From assembly GCA_949317995.1 (NCBI GenBank), contig OX439036.1, positions 2,659,207 through 2,723,206 on the forward strand: 64,000 nucleotides of DNA, given 5' to 3'. The notes beneath the pieces are model-generated. The model was not told where the DNA came from and made no database searches. It saw only the letters and a list, made by a program, of their open reading frames with translations. This document shows, in pieces, positions 40,446 to 52,635 of the stretch. Made by a program: the position numbers and the translations under genes. Source of the DNA: Acholoe squamosa. Lineage: Eukaryota > Annelida > Polychaeta > Phyllodocida > Polynoidae. Numbering within the stretch: the stretch's first letter is position 1; each line of letters starts with the position of its first letter.

Positions 40446-40934
40446 AATAAGTGCATCTTCACTAGACGATTTAAGAGATATTGTGAAACAGTAGTTTTAT
40501 ATAATAATGCCCATGTATAAATGCTCCATGGTTAAGAATTTGAATAATGACATATAAGGAGAGGAGAATTAAGATCATGGATTATGCCTTAACACTAAAA
40601 GTAAGCTGACAAATATCATTGAAAGGATAAGTTAACTTACAAACCTCAGGGAAAAAATCAGGTGTATCAATATTTTATTATGCATATGATGCAGATTGGT
40701 GCATCATGGCAATCAATGGGTATGATACACCATATTATCAACTCTTGAAAGCCATAGACAGGTTTTCAGTAAATCCTGTTCACTGCCACTGATGCCAATT
40801 CACATTGACAGTTTATAATGAATGAAATCCAATATTTGTTGATGGAAAGAATCAGGCAATAAGCAAAAAGAAGTGTCCATCAAATGCGTTAATATTCAAC
40901 AGTATTATGTTGATTCTGGGCAGACTTTAAGGCT
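40446..40934. other. Intergenic; fragment of the dispersed repeat
   Basis: 'gattggtgcatcatggcaat' and 'atgggtatgatacacc' near 40690-40735 belong to the dispersed family. Nothing else recognised. Confidence 0.45.
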
Positions 40935-42376
40935 TAGCATATTGACATTGAGAGGATATTGGCAAATATTCAGAATAAAAACTACACCACCACATTGTTA
41001 AATCAATTTCTTTTTAACAGATTCATAAAATGATTAGACTTTGATGAATCTTGGTGTAAATCCCCCTTATCATGCAACAATGAGATGAGACAAATGAGTT
41101 GCTGAGTTTAATTGAAAAACAAAATCCAATTCTCACAATTACCAGTCTTATACGGATTAACCCTTCAAGGTCAATTTAGCGAATGGATGACCTTCATCCC
41201 TTGTCATTCATCCTGTTTGTCTTTGATGTACGATGCTGGATGATTAAAATGAATGTCTGAGCCATACACTAATGCTGTAGCGATCCGTCAAAATATATCT
41301 TGGGGAGCCATGCATTTGCTATATGGAGTTGGGGCAGTGCAGGAAGAAATAGGGCGGGCATGATGTGAGAAAATAGTGCCAAGTAGTCAATTCCCAGCAC
41401 TGATGTGTGCTTCTAGAAGCAAAAGAAACCATGAATCTTGGTGAACCTTGTGGTATTCCTGGTTAGCAGGATCCGTAGCGGGCTGACCCCTGCTTGAGCG
41501 GGTACTTTGCAAGATGAGGACTGATAACGACCGGCATGATGGGTACCAGGTGTTATGTGATTCACCCTAAAATGTCTGCACTGAATGAAAGGAATTTTCT
41601 CCTTGGTCAACTATGTATCCCACTAGGTCAAAACACAAATAGCCATCACCAGTAGCTGACGTGCCGTAAAACACTAACTAGGTCAAAATCATATGCCCCC
41701 CTCAGTTAGTGTCCATATAGGGCACTTGCATATTAGGCCCTTGAGGTCGCAATTTTGGTTAGGCCCCCTTATCTCAATCACCTTAAATACCTGTACATTC
41801 TTTCAATTGTGAAGGATGGTGCTAACCCTGATAAGCTGTCAATGCTCTGATTGGCTTACCTGGAGTATCAAACAGAAATACCAATGATCTATTGCTCTTT
41901 AATTAGAGATATTTGGTCTTTTTAAATATTACCCAGTTAAAGCTATTGATATGGAGAACCTAAAGATATAGTTTATAGCAAATTGATAGTAATTATTTTA
42001 AATGGCAGTTTATCAGACTAAACTATACAAAGAGGCCAAAGGTGGGTTTGGCCCCCGACTCTTGAGTCACCTGGTCGACACTCCTATAACTAGCAATACG
42101 CGAGTCCTGATGAATAACTTACAATGGCTGCATTAATGCGATTGATGCACTCCCCGGGGTGGGGAGGGGTCGATTCTGCATGATACACCAGCTAAGTTCT
42201 GGTGAGCTTGCATATTCTGGTAGAAAAATGCTTGGAGAGTGATTTGCAACTACATATAGTCACAAGCCCATACCCACAGCTCTACCCAGACTAATGATTC
42301 AGAGTGATTGGCATGACTGAAAACCTCCCCAACATCCCCGCCCCACCTCCTGATAACCATCAGCACCTAACCACTA

Positions 42377-42869
42377 CCCACTGGGCACATCAATGTTGAT
42401 TCAGCGTTGAAACAACGTTTGCAATGTTTGCATATCAACATTGATTTAGGGTTGAAATAGAGTTGAAATTGAAAGTTGAAAGAACATACTCAAAATCAAC
42501 TGTGATTCAACATCTAACCATCAGCGCTGATTCAATGTTTGTGTTTCTATGTTGACTCAACATTGTTTCAACAATGTTGAAACAACGTTGACAGTTGTTT
42601 TGTTGACATATCAATGTTGAATCAACATTTTATCAACATTGAAATCAATATTGTTGATTCAACTTTGACAAATCAATGTTGAATCAACGTTGAGTTGACA
42701 ACAATATTTCAACATTGATATGTCAACTGTTGACTGGATGTTGAAATGGTGATGGTTGACAATGTTGAAATACAAATATTGAAAAAGTGTTGAAAACAGG
42801 TTGATCAACACCATCAACATAACATCAACTGGTTGTCAATGTTGATGCAACATTGTGTGCCCACTGGGA
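42377..42869. mobile_element. MITE made of TCAACGTTGA-like palindromes, TA target duplication
   Basis: Ends CCCACTGGGCAC and GTGCCCACTGGGA, flanked by TA (42375-42376, 42870-42871). The interior is nearly all variants of CAACGTTGA, TCAATGTTGA and CAACATTGAT in both orientations. Copy B of the segmental duplication has the uninterrupted site ('ctaaccactaacaaccg' at about 50610-50630), so the block is an insertion. Non-coding. Confidence 0.85.
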
Positions 42870-43194
42870 TAACAGTCATTTTATGTGGCATGGTGTCAAA
42901 TATAAAACGAGTAATTCTTAGAAGTCATGTGTCACTTTGTCAGTTACAGGAGATTGCTTCCTGACTTCTGGTCTTTTTTATTTGTTGTTTCTATCATGGA
43001 CTAAAGCGCACTGTCTGGAATCTTGATAACAGTTAGGAAGACAGGATCTCACACAATATGGAGAAGAATGCCATTTCTAGAGGGATGAGTCTCTAGTCTC
43101 TTTTTTATTATTCAAGGCAATTCAATTTCAATTCAATATTTTATTATACTTATAAGTAAATTCATTGTTTAAGCAGCCTCTCATGATATTCACC

Positions 43195-43320
43195 AGTCCC
43201 ATACATTATTTAGAGTACTTAGCCTACTCAGCCTGCACCAGTAAAGTCAGGGGTCCCCAGCCTACTCAGTCTGCCCCTGTCCCTGATCCAATACGTTAGG
43301 TGCCCAGGCAGGCTACCATG
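43195..43320. repeat. Two degenerate units of the 47-bp minisatellite (unexpanded state)
   Basis: 'caccagtcccatacattatt', 'cttagcctactcagcctgca' and 'ccccagcctactcagtctgc' match the unit that is expanded at 50930-52635 in copy B. Confidence 0.75.
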
Positions 43321-43859
43321 TGAGGGGCTAGGTTGTTATTTAGGGTTCCCTGTCAGTACATCAGTTTTTATACACAAGACAAACATTTTACATCCAGTGT
43401 CCAATATGGTAAAATGCCATATTGCCATTCTAACAGTGCACTGTGGGAACGCACAGTAAACATGTGATATATACAGCCTTTGGTGATCAGTTGGTGTAGG
43501 CAGCCATCCTCGTGCTAAAAACTTGCTGCGAAAAATTAAGCGCATTGACCATACTGGTCAGTTGGAATAACCCAAGATTTTTAAAAGAGAGAATAGGAAT
43601 TTCAGTTATGGTGGCTTGAAAAATCTATTTGTATAAAAAAAAATTGAAATGTGCATTAGACATATATATACAAACCTGCATGCTGCTGAAAGCACCTGTT
43701 AAGATAACTCCCGTGTTACCACAAAAGGAATTCACATGAACTGCTTTTGTTTTGCTGTTGGTGAGGTACCTTTGTTTCTGTGTGAGAGAATCACCAGTTA
43801 TACTGTCCCTGTACCTGGCTCCACCTTGTATTAATTGTACAGGCCATCTTAAGTAAAAT

Positions 43860-44077
43860 TAACTCTTTAAGGGCCACTGATGCAGATGAGTCAGCACTTG
43901 ATTGGTGCATCATAACGAGAAACTCTGTAGGGTAGGCATGATACATAAATGTAGCCCTGGCAAGTAGCTCCGTTAAGTTAATAACATGTCTGTTCGATAT
44001 GTATATAATGAGTGTAAACAGTGTGTGAGTACTGGTTTTCTACACGTCCCTTTTCTCACCCTCACCGGAGAGCCTTA
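43860..44077. repeat. Spacer between copies A and B with a dispersed-family fragment
   Basis: TTAACTCTTTAAGGGCCACT (43859-43878), 'cattggtgcatcataacg'-like and 'agggtaggcatgatac' phrases of the TTAA family up to about 43975, then unremarkable sequence to the start of copy B. Confidence 0.6.
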
Positions 44078-44142
44078 TTATATTGACATTTAGGAGATAT
44101 TGGCAAATATTCGGAATAATAACTGCACCGCGGCCTTGTTAA

Positions 44143-45357
44143 ATGAAGGGTTTTTCAAACAGATTCATAAAAAGATTAAACTTAGATGAATCTTGGTGTA
44201 AATCCCCCTCACCATACTATATGGAGATGAGACACATGAGTTGTTTGAGATTTATTAGGGAAAAAATCATGTTGTCATACTCTAATATGGATAATATTAG
44301 GCTCAGTACAGCAGAAACTAACATCAACAAAGCAGCTGTCAACATCAAACGCCTAGAGGTAGAAAATCAAAGGCTGGCATATAGGTCCTACCAGAGTGAG
44401 TTAAGGATGAGACAAATAGATGAAGCCAGGCGCAGGAAGAACATTATAATCGAAGGGGTACCTGAGGAAATTGCTGATCCACCCAGGAAAATAATCATCG
44501 ATATCATGAAGGACATTGGAGCTATCAAAGATGGTGAATACGTAGGTATTGATAGTGCATACCGGATCGGGAAAAAGAAAGGGGGCAGCAAGACAAACAG
44601 GAATATTTTTATTAGGTTCAAATCAATTGAACACAAGTTTAACCTGTTTAAAAATGTGGCCAAGATGAGGTATGTTGATAAATGGAAGAAAATCTACGTA
44701 CAAGATGACTTGACAAAGGAGCAGCAAGAAGAAAGAAAGGACCTCCGCTGTCTGGCTGCTGTAGCTAAGGACAAGGGTATGAAAGCCAAAGTGAAGGGTT
44801 CGAAAATTGAAATTGAAGATAAAACGTACGGCCACCAGGAGATCGACAAACTGCCTCAAGGAATTAATTTGGAGACTGCTAAGTTAGTGAATGTCAAGGA
44901 TGGGGTGGCATATCAATCTCACCATGCCTTCTTATCTAACATGTATCCTTGCAAGATAGTATACGATGATATTACGTGGCATAGTGCTGAACAATTGTTT
45001 TGGTATAAGGTTGCCATGTACAATGGAGATGATGTCCAAGCTAATTTAATTAAACTCTGTAGGGATGGATACGAAGCCAAGAGGCTGTCTCATGGGATAG
45101 GCATTACCAAACAGGATACCAAAGACAGAAAATATATGTTTATGAAGGAGGTTGTGGATCTGAAGTTTGGTCAGGACGAAACACTGGAACAAAGGCTATG
45201 TGAAATAAAAGGGTCTATATACGAAGCTACTACAGAGAAAGGTTGGGGCTGTAATTTTACAATCGCCCAAGCCAGCCAAATTGCTCAAGATACGGTGAAG
45301 GAGAACAAGATGGGGCAGATTCTAATGGACCTTAGAGACTCCTACCTAACACCATGA
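44143..45357 (+). CDS. LINE ORF1 remnant with complete RRM-like and NADAR domains
   Basis: The open frame of 404 codons starts in flanking host sequence; the first about 47 residues are not LINE protein, so the ATG at 44143 is accidental. LINE-derived reading starts near 44285 within the coiled coil, then the RRM-like core (RRRKNIIIEGVPEE ... GIDSAYRIGKKK, about residues 97-190) and NADAR (about 256-400) with SHHAFLSNMYPC, AEQLFWYKVA, LKFGQDETLEQ, EATTEKGWGCN and NKMGQILMDLRD. All key motif residues match copy 1. Differences are mostly conservative, and the frame stays open although ORF2 of this copy is broken. Whether this chimeric frame is expressed is unknown. Confidence 0.8.
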   Translation: MKGFSNRFIKRLNLDESWCKSPSPYYMEMRHMSCLRFIREKIMLSYSNMDNIRLSTAETNINKAAVNIKRLEVENQRLAYRSYQSELRMRQIDEARRRKNIIIEGVPEEIADPPRKIIIDIMKDIGAIKDGEYVGIDSAYRIGKKKGGSKTNRNIFIRFKSIEHKFNLFKNVAKMRYVDKWKKIYVQDDLTKEQQEERKDLRCLAAVAKDKGMKAKVKGSKIEIEDKTYGHQEIDKLPQGINLETAKLVNVKDGVAYQSHHAFLSNMYPCKIVYDDITWHSAEQLFWYKVAMYNGDDVQANLIKLCRDGYEAKRLSHGIGITKQDTKDRKYMFMKEVVDLKFGQDETLEQRLCEIKGSIYEATTEKGWGCNFTIAQASQIAQDTVKENKMGQILMDLRDSYLTP

Positions 45358-46009
45358 TGTTCATAATTAAACTAAGAGATTATTATTGGTGTAATCCTTG
45401 TCTATAAGAACTATATGCATCTAATATAGGCCTGGACTGTGCTAAGATGTGAGTGATAGTTGACCTAGTAAGGAGGATTGCAAAATATCAAGACGGATCA
45501 GCTTGCTGAAAATAGATGACGCGCTTGACCCGAAATCTATAGTGAGTCTACGACGCCGCGAGGGGTGGAGACGCTGGCCAAGCACCATTGAACGCGGGCT
45601 ATTTTGGGCGCTATAGGCTAAATATAGAAACAGTAGTTATTATGGAATTATATCGAGTCTACGGCGTCGCGAGGTTTAGAGACGCTATTCACTTCACTTA
45701 ACATTGAAAATGGGCTTTTTGGACGCTATGAAAATATATGTTTAGAATGTAGAATGTAAAGATATAATTTATTTATATTTTCATATATGATCAGCTTATG
45801 TAGAGGCATAAAGAAAAATGTATACTTGTATTGGTTGTCGATGATATTAAGTTTACCTTAACCTGTCAAAACTTTAGCCTTACTTAAACCTCAAAGGAGC
45901 AGAATGCTCTTAGTAGGTGGCACGCGATGCCTATACCTACATGTATTATTTTATATAGTAATAAGCTATTTGTATAATGAGAGTGCGGGCACACCATGTC
46001 AAATTGATA
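45358..46009 (+). other. LINE copy 2 inter-ORF spacer
   Basis: Contains two related blocks GTCTACGACGCCGCGAGG (about 45547) and GTCTACGGCGTCGCGAGG (about 45656), each followed by 'gagacgct'. These correspond to the GTCGCGA hairpin region of copy 1. The 'ggtggcacg'/'gcctatacctac' phrase precedes ORF2, as in copy 1. Confidence 0.6.
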
Positions 46010-48805
46010 ATGGATAATCATAATAATAGGGATGGGAGGAGAGATTTTACCATTTCTCACCTAAATACATGTAGTTTGTATTCTAAGATTGATTCACTGA
46101 GAATATATATGGGTGAAAGAAATGATGCAGTCATTGGAATTTCTGAAAGTTGGCTAGAGGAAGGTATGGAAAATGGCTTAGTTCATATGAATGGATATAA
46201 CCTTGAAAGATGGGATAGAAATTGGGGAAACAAAGCATGTGGTGGTGTGGCAATGTACATAAGAAACGATCTGTTATATTCAACCACTGCTTATGCGCAT
46301 CTTAACATAAGTTCGAATGATATTGAGGTACAATGGATAGAAATAATTAGGATTGGTAAGAAAAATATAGTCATAGCTAATGTGTATAGACCTCCTGATG
46401 GAGACAAAGCAAAGTTTGTGGACTGCATACATTCATTGATAGATAGAGCGAACCTCAGACGTAAGGACTTGGTTGTCATGGGCGATTTCAATATTGATTT
46501 TTTGAACACTAAATTAGCAGCAACAAAATTAATGAAAATTTGTCTTAATATCTTAGGCATAAAGCAAATAATTAAGGAACATACGAGAGTTAGAGAAGAA
46601 ACCAAGACATGTATTGACTGGGTCATAACCAACACTACGAAGCAATTTGAACCCATGATTAGGAAATGGAACATTAGTGATCACTATATGGTTGGTATAT
46701 CCTTTATTAATCAGGCTGTGTCTAAAACAAAAACTGAATTTTATGGTCGTACTTATAGACGTTATAACCCTGAATTGTTCAAGGAGCGTATAAGAAATGC
46801 TAACTGGGAACCATTCGTTGAAAGTAACTGTAAATACAAAATGGTCATACTTGTTGAATATTTTGCTAAAGGAATTAGATGATATGTGCCCGATTAAGAA
46901 ATATATTGTTAAAAAAGAGAGAGCCCCATGGATAACAGACTATATACTGGAACTAATTAAAGATAAGGATGTTGCACTTAAGAAAGCAGTGGCGTCAAAA
47001 AAAGCTAATGACTGGAATAGAGCTAAGAATCTAAGAAATATTTGTACTAAGCTAATAAGGAAAGCAAAAGCAGACTATGTTAAATCAAAACTAGTAGAAC
47101 ATGGCAGTGATAGTAAAAAATTCTGGAGAGAAATTAATGGTTTGATAAAAGGAGATGGTAATAAACTGAGATGTCATCTTAGGGATTTTGATAAGGATTG
47201 TATGGTCCCAGAAGAAGATATACCTAATTTTGTGAATGATTTCTTTCTTAATATTGGGCCCAATCTTGCAAAGGATATGAATACTCCTTGGTCATATGAC
47301 GGCATCGATATAGATAGTAATTTAGATATTGTTTTCACTGATGAAAATGAACTGAAGAAGCTTATAAAGGATATAGATGTTAGTAAATCATCCTGCATTG
47401 ACACTGTCTCATCGAGAGTACTGAAAGATGCCTTAACAGCAATACCTGAGAAGATTGTAGAATTGTTTAACCTGTCTCTTACATCGGGTGTTATACCGGT
47501 AGACTGGAAAATAGGCACAATTGTTCCACTACAAAAGGAAGGAGATAAGACAAATGTTTCCAATCTGAGACCAGTTACATTACTCCCAATTATTGGTAAA
47601 TTATTAGAAAAAGTGGTAAATAATAGACTAATGAATTACTTGGAAACTAATAATATTTTGGATGAAAGACAAAATGGATTTAGATCGGGTCATTCTACGA
47701 TCGGAACTGTTGCCTATTTTTCAGATGAAATCTATAAGGGCATTAACAATGGGCTTTATACTATTTCAACCTTCGTGGACCTAAAAAAAGCCTTCGACAC
47801 TGTTAATCATTCTATACTTCTGGAAAAACTGAAAAAAATTGGTATTGGTGGTCAACTTATAAATTGGCTTAAAGACTATCTGAGAGATAGGAGACAAAGA
47901 TCGTTGGTAAATGGTTTGATGTCTAATGAGGGTGTAGTAACCTGTGGAGTCCCCCAAGGTTCCATATTGGGTCCAACACTATTCTTGATATATGTGAATG
48001 ACTTGGCGAAAGTTATTAAGAATTGTTCAGTTTTTCTATACGCTGATGATACTGTGGTCTCTATACAAGAAAATAAAATCAACCAAATGACCGAAACACT
48101 CCAGGAGGACCTGAAAGCCCTAAAAAACTGGTTTAAAAAAGATCAATTAACATTAAATACTAAAAAAACAAATTATATGATTTTTGGGTTAATACCCCAT
48201 TAGAGAGGGTATTGAGTTTCAGATATCTTGGAGTGATTTTAGACCCAGTATTAAATTTTAATAAACATGCTGAAGAAATGTGTCGTAAAATGCTACATAA
48301 AGTGCTGATGTTGTCCAAGCTTCGACCTTTTTTGGATAATGAGTCACTATTAAGAATTTATAAAACGATGGTATTACCTTATGCTGACTATGGAGACATA
48401 TTGTACGATGTGGCTGGTTTGTATATACTTGATTAACTGCAGGTTACTCAGAACAAAGCCCTAAGAAAGGCTATGGGTTTGGACAACAGGTACCCTACCG
48501 AATTAACACATCAACAGGCAATGATATTTCCTTTAGCCCCGCATAGAGAAATGCATTTATTGAATTTTATGTATAAACAACAAGATAATGTCTCCTTATT
48601 AAATAATAGAGATATAAGGACTAGGACCCACGATGCAAATGTTTTCCTTACTATCAAACCAAAATATGAAACTACAAAAAAAAGTGTACTATATAGAGGT
48701 GCAATGGCTTGGAATGCACTCCCAACGGTAATAAGAAACGTAACATCATATGAAGAATTCCAATTAAACCAAAAAAGAAATTGGAGAGAATTTCTCTTTG
48801 CCTAA
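46010..48805 (+). pseudogene. LINE ORF2 (endonuclease/reverse transcriptase), broken
   Basis: ATG at 46010 begins MDNHNNRDGRRDFTISHLN, the probable authentic ORF2 start of the family. The endonuclease motifs ISESW, NVYRPPDGD, MGDFNID and SDHYM are present. Lesions: a frameshift near 46835-46850 (reading continues in another frame from MCPIKKY), a deletion of roughly 40 nt near 48190 with a frame change after the motif NYMIFGL, and an in-frame TAA at 48434-48436 where copy 1 has a Lys codon. The RT core (FVDLKKAFDTVNHS, GVPQGSILGP, YADDT) lies in the middle segment, and the C-terminal YRGAMAWNALP segment ends at 48805. It cannot make a full ORF2 protein. Confidence 0.9.
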
Positions 48806-49526
48806 AATAATAATACAATTTATATCACCTACTCATCCCATGAGGTTTTTATAAGGTTTTATTAATGTCAAGATATCCAGAATATCGAGTTACATATGTT
48901 TAGTTTTGAAGAGGGGTGCCCGCCCCACAATCTCATATACTGGCTATGCCTAATGATAGTATCTATCGAGAGGTTAAGTACACCTGTTGATAAGGATGAT
49001 AGTATCTAAGTGGTTCAATGTATCAAACTATGTAAGTGATTCTTGTCAAGAATATTATGTATTTTCTAATATGGTAAATTATGATGTATTTTCATTGTCA
49101 TATTCATATATTATTTGAAATTATGAAGATAGGCTGGTTGCATTGAATATACTCCAAGCTGAACAAGCTTTTTTCGATTGTAACCAGATTAATATAAAAT
49201 AAATGGGCTGGTGCGTTGCATCATTACCCATACTCAAAAAAAATGCTTTCAAGGTGACTTTAGCCAATAGATGACCTTCATCCCTTGTCAGCCATCCTGT
49301 TTCTTACACAATATTCATCTTTGCTATATGACAATGAATCTGTGGCGTTTTTATGAACCATACACCATTGATCCCTCAAAAGATATCTCAGGGAGTCATG
49401 CATTGGCTACAGTTATGGAGTTGGCACAGTGTGGACAGAAAATGGCGGCACCAACATAGTGCCATGTAGTCAATTGTAGCCAGCACTGCATTTGGGCTTC
49501 AAGAAGAAAGATGATGCATAAATCTG

Positions 49527-50254
49527 GAGCTTAATTCTAAACATCCTGGGATCACGAACCCAGCGATCTTAGGAATAAATCAGCCTTATCCTATTAAGCG
49601 ATCTTAAGAGTTGACTGGGTTCACATATCCTAGCCAGCACTAAGATCACATCTTAGCCTCAGCCCTCCTACACTATTCCAAGAAGAACTGACTAGGCACA
49701 GGGGTAAGAGTCCCAAAATAAAGGAATAGCTGTGGAGTCACTCTTCTTCACAAGAGTGCTTATACCATCGTTCCCCGTCCCCATATGGGCTAACAAAAGA
49801 GCACAGGGTGCAGTTGACCCAGTACAGTGTTCCCATGAATGTATGATTTATGCTTGCCTATTAGAAGCATTGTGCCCTCCCCCAGGACAAAGAGAGAGAA
49901 GGGAAGAATTACCTTACAGTGCACTTAATGCATGAGTAGCCCTAAGAGCTCTCAAGGACACTCAGCAAATGTCCTCCCTCCCCTCTTTATGCATGCAGCA
50001 GGCTATTCACTCTTTCGATCAGGAGTGTTCCCTGTAAGTGCTCTTGTACTCAGGTGAAACCACTATGCATTTCTTTCACTAAGATTGCAGTGATCTTAGT
50101 GGTGGAAATGGAATAGTGAAGTGATCCCAGGACTAGCTATTCTGGACAGGCCTGCAACCACTGCATTACATAGGGTAGACCAGCCAGGTCTTATGATATG
50201 TGCCTACACTAAGATCGCTGGGGTTGGGATCTCAGGATGTTTTGAATTAAGCTC
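49527..50254. mobile_element. Harbinger-like MITE, copy 2 (728 bp, CTG target duplication)
   Basis: Termini GAGCTTAATTCTAAACATCC and GGATGTTTTGAATTAAGCTC, with CTG on both sides (49524-49526, 50255-50257). It is nearly identical to 25831-26570 apart from small indels, for example a missing CGATC in the internal palindrome near 49646. Copy A of the segmental duplication lacks it, so it inserted after the duplication or was lost from A. Confidence 0.87.
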
Positions 50255-50929
50255 CTGAGTAGTGTTATTCATGCATTATGTGCCCCCTCAGAGTTGATGT
50301 AAGTCAGCATGAAGAAGGAGTATAGATCTGGCTAGAACATTCACTAGTGTTACACTCAGGCTAGGGCACCTGATGCTGTAATGCAGGCCTGGTTAGGACG
50401 CACTCCCAGAGGGTCGGCATAGGGCATCAACTTAGTGCTAGCGAGCATGCCATGTTAGGTAGATCAAGGTTCGGAGAGTGATTCCAGACTACATATAGCC
50501 TAAAACCCATACCCAGAGCTGTAACCAGTCTAATGATTCAGATTGATTGGCATGACCAGAATCCGTCCACCCATCTGCCCAACCGCACCAACACCCAATC
50601 ACCATCAGCACCTAACCACTAACAACCGTTTTATGTGCCATGCTGTCAAATACAAAACATGCGCCTCTAAGAAGCCACAAGTCATCTTGTCAGTAACAGG
50701 AGATTGCTTCCTGACTGCTGGTCTTTTTTGTTTGTACTTTCTGTAATAGGCTGTAGGTTTGGAATCTTGGTAACACCTGCGGAGACAAGAACTTACAGAG
50801 TATGGAGAAGAATGACATTTTTCTAGAGGGATGAGTCTCTACTCTCTTTTTTATCAAACTTATTTTATTAAACTTATAAGTAAATCCATTGTTTAAGCTG
50901 TCTCTCAAAATATTCACCAGTCCCTTATG

Positions 50930-52635
50930 TAATGTATCAGGTGCCCAGCCTACTTAGCCTGCACCAGTCCCTAATGTAAAGTAACAGGTACCCAGGCTAC
51001 TTAGCCTGCACCAGTCCCTAATGTAAAGTAACAGGTACCCAGGCTACTTAGCCTGCACCAGTCCCTAATGTAAAGTAACATGTGCCCAGCCTACCTACCC
51101 TGTACCAGTCCCTAATGTAAAGTAACAGATGCCCAGCCTACCTACCCTGTACCAGTCCCTAATGTAAAGTAACAGGTGCCCAGCCTACTTAGCCTGCACC
51201 AGTCCCTAATGTAAGGTAACAGGTGCCCAGCCTACTTAGCCTGCACCAGTCCCTAATGTAAAGTAACAGGTGCCCAGCCTACTTAGCCTGCACCAGTCCC
51301 TAATGTAAAGTAACAGGTGTCCAGCCTACCTACCCTGTACCAGTCCCTAATGTAAAGTAACAGGTGCCCAGCCTACTTAGCCTGTACCAGTCTCTAATGT
51401 AAAGTAACAGGTACCCAGGCTACTTAGCCTGTACCAGTCCCTAATGTAAAGTAACAGGTTCCCAACCTACTTAGCCTGCACCATTCTCTAATGTAAAGTA
51501 ACAGGTTACCAGCCTACTTAGCCTGCACCAGTCCCTAATGTCAAGTAACAGGTGCCCAGTCTACTTAGCCTGTCCCAGTCTCTAGTGTAAAATAACAGGT
51601 GCCCAGCCTACTTAGCCTGCACCAGTCCCTAATATAAAGTAACAGGTGTCCAGCCTACTTAGCCTGTCCCAGTCTCTAATGTAAAATAACAGGTGCCCAG
51701 CCTACTTAGCCTGCACCAGTCCCTAATGTAAAGTAACAGGTGCCCAGCCTACTTAGCCTGCACCAGTCCCTAATGTAAAGTAACAGGTGTCCAGCCTACC
51801 TACCCTGTACCAGTCCCTAATGTAAAGTAACAGGTGCCCAGCCTACTTAGCCTGTACCAGTCTCTAATGTAAAGTAACAGGTACCCAGGCTACTTAGCCT
51901 GTACCAGTCCCTAATGTAAAGTAACAGGTTCCCAACCTACTTAGCCTGCACCATTCTCTAATGTAAAGTAACAGGTTACCAGCCTACTTAGCCTGCACCA
52001 GTCCCTAATGTCAAGTAACAGGTGCCCAGTCTACTTAGCCTGTCCCAGTCTCTAGTGTAAAATAACAGGTGCCCAGCCTACTTAGCCTGCACCAGTCCCT
52101 AATATAAAGTAACAGGTGTCCAGCCTACTTAGCCTGTCCCAGTCTCTAATGTAAAATAACAGGTGCCCAGCCTACTTAGCCTGCACCAGTCCCTAATGTA
52201 AAGTAACAGGTGCCTAGCCTACTTACCCTGCACCAGTCCCTAATGTAAAGTAACAGATGCCCAGCCTACTTAGCCTGCACCAGTCTCTAATGTAAAGTAA
52301 CAGGTGCCCAGCCTACTTAGCCTGCACCAGTCCCTAATGTAAAGTAACAGGTGTCCAGCCTACTTAGCCTGTACCAGTCCCTAATGTAAAGTAACAGGTG
52401 CCCAGCCTACCTACCCTGTACCAGTCCCTAATGTAAAGTAACAGGTGCCCAGCCTACTTAGCCTGTACCAGTCCCTAATGTAAAGTAACAGGTGCCCAGC
52501 CTACCTACCCTGTACCAGTCCCAAATGTAAAGTAACAGATGCCCAGCCTACTTAGCCTGCACCAGTCTCTAATGTAAAGTAACAGATGCCCAGCCTACTT
52601 AGCCTGCACCAATCCCTAATGTAAAGTAACAGGTT
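50930..52635. repeat. 47-bp minisatellite, about 36 units with a 470-bp higher-order repeat
   Basis: The unit is 'cagtccctaatgtaaagtaa', 'caggtgcccagcctacttag', 'cctgcac'. Unit variants ('gtccagcctacctaccctgt', 'ggttcccaacctac', 'ccattctctaatg', 'ggttaccagcc', 'tctctagtgtaaaa') occur in the same order twice, shifted by exactly 470 bp (for example 51451 and 51921). A ten-unit block therefore duplicated as a whole. Confidence 0.95.

Larger units (their letters stand above)
40935..43870. repeat. Segmental duplication, copy A (about 2.9 kb)
   Basis: From 'atattgacattgagagg' to 'accagttatactgtccctg' and the 'atcttaagtaaaatta' block, ordered similarity to copy B (44078-52745) in direct orientation: for example 'gatattggcaaatattc', 'gatgaatcttggtgtaaatc', 'gatgaccttcatcccttgtc', 'gattgcttcctgact', 'gagggatgagtctcta', 'gtgtgagagaatcaccag'. 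Copy A lacks the LINE and Harbinger-like MITE found in B and has only about two degenerate units of the 47-bp minisatellite (43195-43320), but carries its own TA-flanked MITE. Confidence 0.85.
44285..49243 (+). mobile_element. Non-LTR retrotransposon (LINE) copy 2, 5'-truncated
   Basis: Same family as 5880-11166. It begins inside ORF1 (equivalent to about residue 92 of copy 1) and ends with the shared tail and an A-run at 49243. The left flank, up to about 44285, matches copy A of the segmental duplication near 41150 and the right flank matches from about 41165, so the insertion is bracketed by an empty site. A 5' truncation is usual for target-primed reverse transcription. No clear target duplication can be read. 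Confidence 0.88.

Noticed and set aside
50930-52635. CRISPR-like regular array
   Set aside because: Units are contiguous 47-bp repeats without unique spacers, in an animal genome; it is a minisatellite.
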